7,271 nt of DNA from Candidatus Brocadiia bacterium (GCA_016782825.1 JADHXT010000172.1:1-7271), one strand, 5' to 3'; positions 1-5,484 are shown, counted from the first letter of the stretch. Made by a program: numbers and translations. The notes: generated by a model not told the origin, from the letters alone.

Positions 1-999
1 CTCGCTGGGGTCCTCGCCGCATTCGGTCATGGCGAGGGCGACGGCGCCATAGACGACGGCGTCGTCGCCCCGCTCGCTCTCGGCGATGTACGAGCCGGGC
101 CGCGCGCCGGCGAGCGCATCGGACGCGACGATGCCGCGCACGATGGGCAGCACGAAGCGGCCGCAGGCCTCGATGACGCCGCCGCCGAGCACGATCACGT
201 CGGGGTCGAGCAGGTGGCGCACCGTCAGGCAGCCGTAGCCGAGCACCTCGGAGGCACGCTGCATGATCTGTGTCACCACCTTGTCGCCGGCCTTGAGGGC
301 CTTGCGCAGCACGCTGCTCTTGACGAGGCCGTCGGTCTCCTTCAGCAGGTCCTCGACGAGGGTCTGCTTGCCGTCGGCGATGGCCTGGCGGATGTCGCGC
401 TCGATGGCGGTGCGGCTCGCGAGGGCCTCGAGGCAGCCGTAGTTGCCGCAGCCACACTGGGGGCCGCCGATCTGCACGACCATGTGGCCGATCTCGCCCG
501 CGGCCTCGCGGCAGCCCGTCACGAGCTTGCCGTCGACGATCACCCCGCCGCCGATCCCTGTGCCGACCATGATGCCCACGGCGCTGCGCGCCCGCCGCGC
601 GGCGCCCAGCCACTTCTCGCCCAGGGTGCCCATATTCACGTCGTTGCCGATGACGACGGGCACGCCGAAGCGCTGCGTCACCAGCGGCCCGATGGTGATG
701 CCGGTGAGATTCATGTTCGGCGTGACGACGATGTGGCCCGCCGCGGGGTCGACGACGCCCGGGATGGTGAGGCCGATGCCCTTCAGGGCCTTGCTCGTGA
801 GGCCCTGGTCGGCGAGCGCGCCTTCCATGGCCTGCATGATCGCTTCGACAGTCGCCTCGGGGCTGGCGTCGCGCGGCGTGGGGCAGCGGTGCCGGGCGAC
901 GATTTCCCCGGTCGACTGCACGAGGGCGGCGAGCACCTTGGTGCCGCCCACGTCCACACCGATGTAGAGACTGGGCTCGCGTCTGCGTGATTGGGCCAC
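1..999 (-). CDS. ROK-family sugar kinase (glucokinase-like), C-terminus cut by window edge
   Basis: Probably phosphorylates glucose or a related sugar in the cytoplasm. 333 codons are present with no stop before base 1, close to the usual 300-330 residues of the family, so little is missing. Visible motifs are the ATP-binding phosphate loop GVDVGGTK (residues 14-21), GND with the likely catalytic Asp120, GTGIGGG (146-152), and the ROK zinc site: His172 in GEIGH plus Cys182, Cys184 and Cys189 in CGCGNYGCLE. No winged-helix domain precedes the kinase, so it is an enzyme rather than a NagC/XylR repressor. The GTG start at 999-997 is preceded by GGGAG at 1006-1010. It lies 29 bases downstream of the CHAD gene on the same strand and is probably cotranscribed with it. 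Actinobacterial polyphosphate glucokinases are also ROK proteins but, as I recall, lack this zinc motif. ATP is therefore the likelier donor, although the polyphosphate neighbourhood keeps the question open. Exact sugar specificity cannot be read. Confidence 0.88.
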   Translation of the reverse strand, partial: MAQSRRREPSLYIGVDVGGTKVLAALVQSTGEIVARHRCPTPRDASPEATVEAIMQAMEGALADQGLTSKALKGIGLTIPGVVDPAAGHIVVTPNMNLTGITIGPLVTQRFGVPVVIGNDVNMGTLGEKWLGAARRARSAVGIMVGTGIGGGVIVDGKLVTGCREAAGEIGHMVVQIGGPQCGCGNYGCLEALASRTAIERDIRQAIADGKQTLVEDLLKETDGLVKSSVLRKALKAGDKVVTQIMQRASEVLGYGCLTVRHLLDPDVIVLGGGVIEACGRFVLPIVRGIVASDALAGARPGSYIAESERGDDAVVYGAVALAMTECGEDPSE

Positions 1000-1028
1000 G
1001 GAGGTCTCCCGGTTGACATGCCGATCGG

Positions 1029-2588
1029 TCACCGCGTCCTGGGGGACTTGATGACCTCGACGAGTCGCTCGACGGCGTCGCGGCGCGTGAAAGCCTTCCA
1101 CGTCGAGGCCGCCCGCTTCAGATGGCATTCGCGCTGGCGGCGCAGGTGGCCGAGCAGCGCGTGGAGGGCGTCGCGATCGCCCGCGCCGATGCCGGTCTTG
1201 GCCCGGTGCCAGCAATACTCGACGATCCGCTCGCGGTACACGTCGGCGTCGTGCACCTCGCCGAGATCGTCCTGGAGCCTCGTCGTCGGCTCGATGACGC
1301 CGATCAGGCGGCCCGGGTAGATGTCGGCCAGGAACTCGGCGGCGTAGCGCAGCCGCTTGCACTCGATGCGCAGGCGGTGTTGCGCCTCGGGCGTCAGCAG
1401 GTGGAGCCGTCGGTCGTATCGCGCGACCTTCTTGAGCTGGTCCCGCAGCAGCCGGGGCGCCTGCTCGCACGCCGCGACGTCACCCGCCTCGGTGCCGGCG
1501 AACAGGCTGCCCTTGGCGCCGACGGGCGCCTGGAGCATCGGGTGGACGCGGTCGATGAACTGCTGGTAGCGCTCGGCCTGGAAGACGTCGAGCAGCGTGC
1601 GGTAGTGGCGGCGGCGGCGGCCTCGGATCGACGCGACGAGCCTGCGAAGGAAGGGCTTGTGGCCGCGCGGCGCGTCGGCCCTGTATCCCGTGAGGAAGCC
1701 GAGGAACACGTCGAGGTCCCGCACGGCGCCCAGCTCGGAGGCAAACCAGCGCATCTCGGCCTGGAGGGCCTCGCGCTCGCCATTGAGGGCCTCGTGGAAC
1801 ACCCGCATCGCCGACCGGGCGCGGCGCAGCGCGACCCGCAGCTCGTGCACGTACTCGATGTCGTGGCCGTAACACAGGCCATAGGCGCGGGCCATGAACT
1901 GCTCGAGCTGCTGGAGCAGGATGCGGCGCGCCGCCTCGGCCACCGAGCACGCCGGCTCGATGAGCCCCGCCCTGGGCGCCCTGCCCTCGTGGACGCGCAC
2001 GGATCGGATCGGCCGCGGCATGAGCTGGTTCCACAGCTCGGCGCCGGCCATCGCCGCGACGGCGTTCCCGGCGGCCGGGCCGCCGGCGACCAGCAGATCC
2101 ACCCCCTCGCCGTCATCGACGACGGCCACGATGTCCGTGTCCTGGGTCCGCGACTGGTCGAGGGCCTCTGCGATGCGCACGATCGCGGCGACCCGTTGGG
2201 CAAGCTGCCGGCCCTCGTCGCCGCCGGGCTCGAAGTGGGGCGCGTGGAAGCGGGCCGTCGCCTCCGACGCTCCGTCCCCACCGGCCACCCGCTCGAGGGC
2301 TCGCATCGCCACGCCTCGCTCGGTGGGCGAGAGGCGCGGGAAGGCGCGGCGGAGCGTGCCGTCGGGCCGGGCCAGGGGCGGAGCGTGTGGGCCGGCCGCT
2401 CCGTCGTGGGAGTGGAGGGTGGCGACCAGACGGATCAGCGGCCGAGCCGTCTTCGTCAGGCCGTGGAGATGGCGGGTCCGCGCAAAGAGCTCCTCGCCGA
2501 GCGCACTCACCCGGTCCGCGTGCCCCCGATCGAAGTCGAGAGCCGCACACAAGGCATCGAGCTGTGCCTGCGTGACGACTTTGGCCAT
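1029..2588 (-). CDS. CHAD domain protein with N-terminal Ppx/GppA-type HD-like domain
   Basis: A 519-residue protein. Residues 1-190 resemble the helical C-terminal domain of exopolyphosphatase Ppx/GppA: FDRGHADRVSALGEELF (19-35), an HD-like LHSHDG (58-63) and VRIAEALDQSRTQ (137-149). The actin-like phosphatase domain that normally precedes it is absent. From about residue 215 to 510 it is a CHAD domain, an alpha-helical bundle rich in conserved His, Arg and Lys that binds polyphosphate in characterised members. Its marks are VHELRVALRRAR (247-258), LGAVRDLDVFL (286-296), HRLRIECKRLRYAAEFL (404-420) and LQDDLGEVHDADV (438-450). The frame is open back to 2678, but in-frame ATGs at 2678 and 2627 lie upstream of, or inside, the promoter at 2626-2654. 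The ATG at 2588-2586 is therefore the start, with a leader of about 30 bases and only a distant GAAGGG as ribosome site. It is divergent from ppk2 and followed by the ROK kinase. A role in organising or sensing polyphosphate is inferred; catalysis is unproven. Confidence 0.88.
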   Translation of the reverse strand: MAKVVTQAQLDALCAALDFDRGHADRVSALGEELFARTRHLHGLTKTARPLIRLVATLHSHDGAAGPHAPPLARPDGTLRRAFPRLSPTERGVAMRALERVAGGDGASEATARFHAPHFEPGGDEGRQLAQRVAAIVRIAEALDQSRTQDTDIVAVVDDGEGVDLLVAGGPAAGNAVAAMAGAELWNQLMPRPIRSVRVHEGRAPRAGLIEPACSVAEAARRILLQQLEQFMARAYGLCYGHDIEYVHELRVALRRARSAMRVFHEALNGEREALQAEMRWFASELGAVRDLDVFLGFLTGYRADAPRGHKPFLRRLVASIRGRRRRHYRTLLDVFQAERYQQFIDRVHPMLQAPVGAKGSLFAGTEAGDVAACEQAPRLLRDQLKKVARYDRRLHLLTPEAQHRLRIECKRLRYAAEFLADIYPGRLIGVIEPTTRLQDDLGEVHDADVYRERIVEYCWHRAKTGIGAGDRDALHALLGHLRRQRECHLKRAASTWKAFTRRDAVERLVEVIKSPRTR

Positions 2589-2625
2589 GGTGCCAGTACT
2601 GGTGGGTCCCTTCTCGCCACACAGC

Positions 2626-2654
2626 ATCCTACACGGGCGGCAGGCAGGAGTCAA
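2626..2654 (-). promoter_or_regulatory. Sigma70-type promoter of the CHAD-ROK pair
   Basis: Reading leftward, a -35 hexamer TTGACT (2654-2649) is followed by a 17-bp spacer and a -10 hexamer TAGGAT (2631-2626). Transcription would begin near 2619, about 30 bases before the ATG at 2588. This placement excludes the upstream in-frame ATGs. The leader contains a perfect 10-bp palindrome, CCAGTACTGG, at 2593-2602, just before the start codon. Confidence 0.72.
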
Positions 2655-2682
2655 GCGGATATTCGGGGGGTGTAACATCCTG

Positions 2683-2715
2683 GGAAGGCAAGTGTTAGGA
2701 TTGTGTTAGCCTTCC
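2683..2715. repeat. 7-bp inverted repeat overlapping the direct-repeat array
   Basis: GGAAGGC (2683-2689) and GCCTTCC (2709-2715) are perfect reverse complements separated by 19 bases. They overlap the first two units of the 11-bp-periodic array, and the right arm enters the third. This could be a second operator or chance. There is no T-tract, so it is not a typical terminator. Confidence 0.35.
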
Positions 2716-2720
2716 GTTAG
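2692..2720 (+). promoter_or_regulatory. Three 7-bp direct repeats at 11-bp period (Pho-box-like)
   Basis: GTGTTAG (2692-2698), GTGTTAG (2703-2709) and CCGTTAG (2714-2720) are separated by 4-base spacers, GATT and CCTT. One helical turn between direct half-sites is the arrangement bound by PhoB/PhoP response regulators; the E. coli half-site CTGTCAT shares the TGT-x-A core with the first two units. The array lies between the two divergent promoters, about 55-83 bases upstream of the predicted ppk2 start and 73-101 upstream of the CHAD start. The repeat geometry is seen directly; phosphate regulation is inferred. Another OmpR-class regulator could bind instead. Confidence 0.45.
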
Positions 2721-2739
2721 CGGCCACGCGGCCCGAGCC

Positions 2740-2768
2740 TTGAAGCGGCACGCACCGTCTGATAGAAT
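2740..2768 (+). promoter_or_regulatory. Sigma70-type promoter of ppk2
   Basis: TTGAAG (2740-2745), a 17-bp spacer and TAGAAT (2763-2768) make a good sigma70-like promoter. It predicts a transcript start near 2775 and a leader of about 30 bases. The same TTG at 2740 could be misread as a start codon of a longer protein, but it forms the -35 element. Confidence 0.7.
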
Positions 2769-2805
2769 CCTCCCGTGCCACCCTCCGTCCCGCAGGGAGA
2801 CCGCA

Positions 2806-3615
2806 ATGAAGATGACCGAGCGCTTCCAGGTCCGCCCCGGACAGAAAGTCGATCTCCGCCAGTACGACCCCGATTTCACGGCCGGGCTCAAGAGCAAGAC
2901 GGACGCCCGACGCCGCCTGAAGGAGAATATCGACCGCCTGGCCGAGCTCCAGTACCTGCTCTATGCCGAGAACAAGCACGCCGTGCTCCTGGCGCTCCAG
3001 GCGACGGACGCCGGCGGGAAGGACGGCACCATCCGCCACGTGATGAGCGGCATCAACCCCCAAGGCTGCCGCATCACGTCGTTCAAAGTCCCATCGGCGG
3101 AGGAAGCCGACCACGATTTCCTGTGGCGCATCCACAAGGCCGTGCCTGGCAAGGGCGAGATCGGGATCTTCAACCGCTCCCACTACGAGGACGTGCTGGT
3201 CGTGCGCGTCCACGACCTCGTGCCGCGGGCCGTGTGGTCGCGACGCTACGCCCAGATCAACGCCTTCGAGAAGCTCCTCGCCGACAACGGCGTCGCCATC
3301 CTCAAGTTCTACCTCCACATCAGCAAGGCCGAGCAGAAGGCCCGCTTCGAGGACCGCATCCGCGAGCCCCGCAAGCACTGGAAAGTGAACCCCAAGGACC
3401 TCGAGGAGCGGAAGCTCTGGGACGACTACATGGCCGCCTACGAGGCCGCGTTGAGCCGGTGCAGCCCCGCCCATGCCCCGTGGTTCATCATCCCGGCCAA
3501 CAAGAAGTGGTTTCGCAACCTCGCCATCTCCGAGATCCTCGTCGAGACCCTCGAGGGCCTCGACATGAAGTTCCCGCCGCCCATGTGCGACGTGTCGAAG
3601 CTTGTGGTGAAGTAG
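2806..3615 (+). CDS. ppk2: PPK2-family polyphosphate:nucleotide phosphotransferase (class III-like)
   Basis: Transfers phosphate between polyphosphate and adenine nucleotides in the cytoplasm. It is 269 residues, a single-domain PPK2. A P-loop ATDAGGKDGT lies at residues 66-75, and the family hallmark FNRSHYEDVLVVRV at 122-135 includes the Walker B acidic residues. A lid helix, HISKAEQKARFEDRI (171-185), carries basic residues likely to contact polyphosphate, and APWFIIPANKKWFRN (224-238) is near the C-terminus. The N-terminal pattern and the LLYAEN segment (51-56) resemble class III enzymes such as the Meiothermus ruber protein, which convert AMP to ADP and ATP. The class assignment is from memory of sequence and is not computed. 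The ATG at 2806 follows GGGAGACCGC (2795-2804) and fits the promoter at 2740-2768. It is divergent from the CHAD-ROK pair, which supports a shared polyphosphate role. Confidence 0.94.
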   Translation: MKMTERFQVRPGQKVDLRQYDPDFTAGLKSKTDARRRLKENIDRLAELQYLLYAENKHAVLLALQATDAGGKDGTIRHVMSGINPQGCRITSFKVPSAEEADHDFLWRIHKAVPGKGEIGIFNRSHYEDVLVVRVHDLVPRAVWSRRYAQINAFEKLLADNGVAILKFYLHISKAEQKARFEDRIREPRKHWKVNPKDLEERKLWDDYMAAYEAALSRCSPAHAPWFIIPANKKWFRNLAISEILVETLEGLDMKFPPPMCDVSKLVVK

Positions 3616-3657
3616 TGGCCCCCACTCTCGTCACCAGACCCCGGCATCGTGTCTTGC

Positions 3658-3683
3658 GTAGGGGCACACCCATGTGTGTGCCC
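3658..3683 (+). repeat. REP-like palindrome, copy 1
   Basis: A 26-base unit starting GTAGGGGC, with perfect 8-bp arms GGGCACAC (3662-3669) and GTGTGCCC (3676-3683) around a 6-base loop. It starts 43 bases after the ppk2 stop. It has no T-tract but could still act at the 3' end of the ppk2 transcript. An inverted, diverged copy lies at 4485-4510. Confidence 0.65.
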
Positions 3684-3740
3684 AGGTGTCGTTTACTGCC
3701 GAACGGTGCCTCTTTTCCCGAAACAGAGAACATCTGTCTT

Positions 3741-3755
3741 CACAGCCCCCCTGTG
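3741..3755. repeat. Short hairpin with C5 loop
   Basis: CACAG (3741-3745) and CTGTG (3751-3755) pair around five C residues. Its complement reads CAGGGGGGCTGTG, sharing the GGGGGCTGT core seen at 3819-3827 and 3955-3963. Confidence 0.35.
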
Positions 3756-3819
3756 CCATGCTCTCCACACCACCGGCGGCCTTGCGTAGTTTGGGAGCCT
3801 ACCATCCCTTGTGTGTAGG

Positions 3820-3835
3820 GGGGCTGTTATGCCCC
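3820..3835. repeat. Short palindrome GGGGC/GCCCC
   Basis: GGGGC (3820-3824) pairs with GCCCC (3831-3835) around TGTTAT. It is preceded by GTAGG, like the REP-like unit at 3658, and may be a degenerate relative. Confidence 0.35.
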
Positions 3836-3954
3836 GACTGCCTCCAGCCCAGCGACGCACCCCCTCGCACAGGCGATGCCACCTTGCTCGCCTACAGCCC
3901 GCGACACCGCCTCTGCGGCCGAGCGTCACGGCGCTTGCAGCCACGCCATTCATC

Positions 3955-3976
3955 GGGGGCTGTGTGCACAGCCCCC
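3955..3976. repeat. Perfect 22-bp palindrome with 10-bp arms
   Basis: GGGGGCTGTG (3955-3964) and CACAGCCCCC (3967-3976) are exact reverse complements with only TG between them. As DNA it is a near-continuous dyad; as RNA it is a stem of at most about 9 bp with a tight loop. No T-tract follows, so an operator or cruciform-type site or a REP-like repeat fits better than a terminator. Confidence 0.6.
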
Positions 3977-4009
3977 ACGGGACAGGACGCTGCAAACCGC
4001 CTTGCCGCG

Positions 4010-4028
4010 CCCGCCGCTGGGCGGCGGG
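4010..4028. repeat. GC hairpin, 7-bp arms
   Basis: CCCGCCG (4010-4016) pairs with CGGCGGG (4022-4028) around CTGGG. It has no T-tract. In DNA this GC-rich, some such stems arise by chance. Confidence 0.35.
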
Positions 4029-4171
4029 ACCGCCGCAGAGGCTCCGAAGGGGGGAAGCCCAGGACCCTCTTCCTCAGCTGTCCTGCCGAGCCGCGCCCGC
4101 CTTCGGGGCAAGGCGATGGGCTTGGCCGCCGGCCAGCGAAGCCGCTGTCCGACCCCAAGCCCTTGGCAGAA

Positions 4172-4201
4172 GGCGGCAGCGTCCGAGGGACGGTAGCCGC
4201 C
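4172..4201. repeat. Nested hairpin (two stacked stems)
   Basis: GGCGGC (4172-4177) pairs with GCCGCC (4196-4201). Inside it GTCC (4181-4184) pairs with GGAC (4188-4191) around GAG, leaving an internal loop of AGC opposite GGTA. This is the most RNA-like fold in the region. Confidence 0.35.
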
Positions 4202-4461
4202 GCCGCAGAGCACATCCACCACGACCGATACAGCCGCCCCCTCACCAGCCTCTTGTGGCGCTGGGATGGCAAGCTGGCCCCTGTCTCGCCACAGGCGGGG
4301 CGGACCCTAAATGGGCATCTGTGCCGTCGCCTCTTGGCGGTGGCCCGGTAACAGCAGAAGGGTGCCGCGGAGTCCCGCCGAACACCGCGAAGGCATGTTC
4401 CCCATTGCCAGCAATCGGAGAGGGCTTCATGTTCCCCGTTCCGGTAGACGACACCAGGGAA

Positions 4462-4477
4462 GCCCCGCCATCGGGGC
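4462..4477. repeat. Hairpin GCCCCG/CGGGGC
   Basis: Perfect 6-bp arms (4462-4467, 4472-4477) around CCAT, seven bases upstream of the inverted REP-like copy at 4485-4510. Confidence 0.4.
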
Positions 4478-4484
4478 CGGCAAA

Positions 4485-4510
4485 GGGCAGACACGTGGGT
4501 CTGCCGCTAC
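4485..4510 (-). repeat. REP-like palindrome, copy 2 (inverted)
   Basis: Read on the minus strand, this 26-base unit matches the one at 3658-3683 at 22 of 26 positions. Arms GGCAGAC (4486-4492) and GTCTGCC (4499-4505) pair perfectly. One pair of differences is compensatory: a C-G stem pair in copy 1 is G-C here. A 10-bp palindrome GGAGGCCTCC (4514-4523) follows directly. Confidence 0.6.
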
Positions 4511-4547
4511 AGGGGAGGCCTCCTGTCGTCTCGTCGCTTCAACTGCC

Positions 4548-4553
4548 GGAGGT
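4548..4553 (+). promoter_or_regulatory. Ribosome binding site deciding the metallophosphoesterase start
   Basis: GGAGGT lies 12 bases before the ATG at 4566. The frame stays open to 4311, but the upstream translation has no homology and would run through the palindromes, so 4566 is preferred. Confidence 0.7.
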
Positions 4554-4565
4554 CGGGAATCGCCG

Positions 4566-5297
4566 ATGAAGGTCGCGCTGCTCGGCGACGTGCACGGGAA
4601 TCTGCCGGCGCTCGAGGCCGTGCTGGCCGACGCCGACGCGCGCGGCTGCGAGGCCGTGTGGAATATCGGCGACTTCGTGGGCTACGGCGCATTCCCCGAC
4701 GAGGTGGTGCGCCTGCTGCGGAAGCGTGCGGCCGCCAACCTCATCGGCAACTACGACCAGAAGGCACTGGAATTCAAGAAGAAGGACGCCAAGTGGCGGA
4801 AGACGAAGCGCCGCGAGAAGTGGCTCGCCTTCAAGTTCGCCTACGAGCATCTGTCGAAGCCGAGCCGCAAGTGGCTGAGGACACTGCCCGAGCAGCAGCG
4901 CCTCGACGTGGCGGGGCGCCGCATCCTGCTGTGCCACGGCAGCCCGGCGTCGGTGGACGAGCACCTGTGGCTCGAGACGCCGGCGGAGCGCTACCGCGAG
5001 CTCGCGGCGATGGCCGACGCCGACATCGTGGTCTGCGGCCACTCCCATCAGGCATTCGTCCGCGAGGCCGGCCGCGTGCCGTTCATCAACACCGGCACCG
5101 TCGGCCGGCCCGACGACGGCGACCCGCGGGCCTGCTACGCGGTGCTCGCCCTGGCAGCCGGCGTCGACGTGGCGCACCATCGGGTCCCCTACGACACCGG
5201 GCGCGCCGTGGCCGCGGTCCACGAGCACGGCCTGCCCGAGGCATTCGCCCAGATGCTGCTCGAGGGCAGGAGCCTCGACGCCGTCTCGCCGCCATAG
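4566..5297 (+). CDS. Calcineurin-like metallophosphoesterase (YfcE/MJ0936-like)
   Basis: A 243-residue single-domain cytoplasmic phosphoesterase that would use two metal ions. All motifs of the superfamily are visible: GDVHGN (residues 7-12; Asp8, His10), GDFVGYG (35-41; Asp36), GNYD (61-64; Asn62), CHGSP (123-127; His124), GHSHQ (158-162; His159, His161) and NTGTVG (175-180). GNYD replaces the GNHD of many relatives, which removes the His often proposed to protonate the leaving group; I recall this variant in YfcE-like branches. A basic insert (about 70-100, rich in Lys, Arg and Trp) lies between the metal motifs and may contact substrate. The substrate could be a phosphodiester, a nucleotide or a phosphoprotein and cannot be chosen. 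It follows the 950-base gap without a recognisable promoter, so its transcription is unclear. Confidence 0.9.
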   Translation: MKVALLGDVHGNLPALEAVLADADARGCEAVWNIGDFVGYGAFPDEVVRLLRKRAAANLIGNYDQKALEFKKKDAKWRKTKRREKWLAFKFAYEHLSKPSRKWLRTLPEQQRLDVAGRRILLCHGSPASVDEHLWLETPAERYRELAAMADADIVVCGHSHQAFVREAGRVPFINTGTVGRPDDGDPRACYAVLALAAGVDVAHHRVPYDTGRAVAAVHEHGLPEAFAQMLLEGRSLDAVSPP

Positions 5298-5318
5298 CCC
5301 AGAGAAGAAGCACTTGCC

Positions 5319-5334
5319 GTGTTCGTAACACTTT
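5319..5334 (+). terminator. Weak stem-loop after the metallophosphoesterase
   Basis: GTGTT (5319-5323) pairs with AACAC (5327-5331) around CGT and is followed by TTT. A 5-bp stem with three T residues, 22 bases after the stop, is at best a weak terminator. Confidence 0.2.
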
Positions 5335-5379
5335 GCCCTTCCGCGTGTTGCGAGGCACGACCGTGGCTCCTTACACCAA

Positions 5380-5484
5380 GGATGGATGGATGGATGGATG
5401 AATGGATGGGTGGAGGAGGAGCTCCGGACCGGTAGTCCTGCTGTCTGTTCTCCCGTCCATCCATCCATTCATCCACTCATCCAA
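5380..5484. repeat. GGAT/ATCC inverted-repeat element A
   Basis: The left arm is a run of GGAT tetramers (5380-5409, with one GAAT variant) and the right arm an ATCC run (5456-5482). TGGATGAATGGATGG (5395-5409) and its exact complement (5461-5475) give a perfect 15-bp stem around 51 bases. That interior holds GGAGCTCC (5418-5425) and a GGAC/GTCC mini-stem (5426-5429, 5435-5438). Its right end is homologous to that of element B. It sits between the metallophosphoesterase and the rpmB promoter. Frames reading through it give MDGWMDG-type peptides that are not genes. Confidence 0.75.

Larger units (their letters stand above)
3616..4565. other. 950-base palindrome-rich intergenic region, no supportable gene
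   Basis: Several open frames cross this stretch on both strands, but none shows recognisable motifs, a good ribosome site or a protein-like composition; they are Arg/Pro/Ala-rich products of high GC. What it holds are many short perfect inverted repeats (listed separately), one inverted pair of REP-like palindromes near its ends, and a 10-base direct repeat CATGTTCCCC (4394-4403, 4428-4437). Further small dyads are TGGCC/GGCCA at 4123-4135, CCAAG/CTTGG at 4155-4166, TGTGGCG/CGCCACA at 4254-4260 and 4287-4293, and ATTGC/GCAAT at 4404-4415. No tRNA, RNase P, tmRNA or SRP RNA core motif was seen. It may be a repeat-built spacer, a decayed gene or a structured RNA. Confidence 0.6.

Noticed and set aside
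214..990. Long plus-strand open frame opposite the ROK gene
   Set aside because: His/Ala/Asp-rich low-complexity translation, the mirror of the ROK kinase coding strand, with no motif.
1..999. NagC/XylR-type ROK repressor
   Set aside because: No winged-helix DNA-binding domain precedes the GVDVGGTK loop.
1122..2675. 517-codon plus-strand open frame opposite CHAD
   Set aside because: Antisense shadow of a GC-rich gene; the minus frame carries clear CHAD and Ppx-like motifs.
2695..3474. Minus-strand open frame opposite ppk2
   Set aside because: Leu/Val/Glu-rich mirror translation; it crosses the promoter region and the plus frame is certain PPK2.
4311..4565. N-terminal extension of the metallophosphoesterase
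   Set aside because: The extension reads through hairpins and lacks homology; GGAGGT before the ATG at 4566, followed at once by MKVALLGDVHGN, fits the family.
3616..4565. RNase P RNA, tmRNA, SRP RNA or group II intron in the gene gap
   Set aside because: None of the conserved core sequences of these RNAs was found by eye on either strand.
3811..4569. 252-codon plus-strand frame, and a 200-codon minus-strand frame at 3892-4494
   Set aside because: Arg/Pro-rich, no domain pattern, no ribosome site, interrupted by palindromes; best read as chance openings in high-GC DNA.
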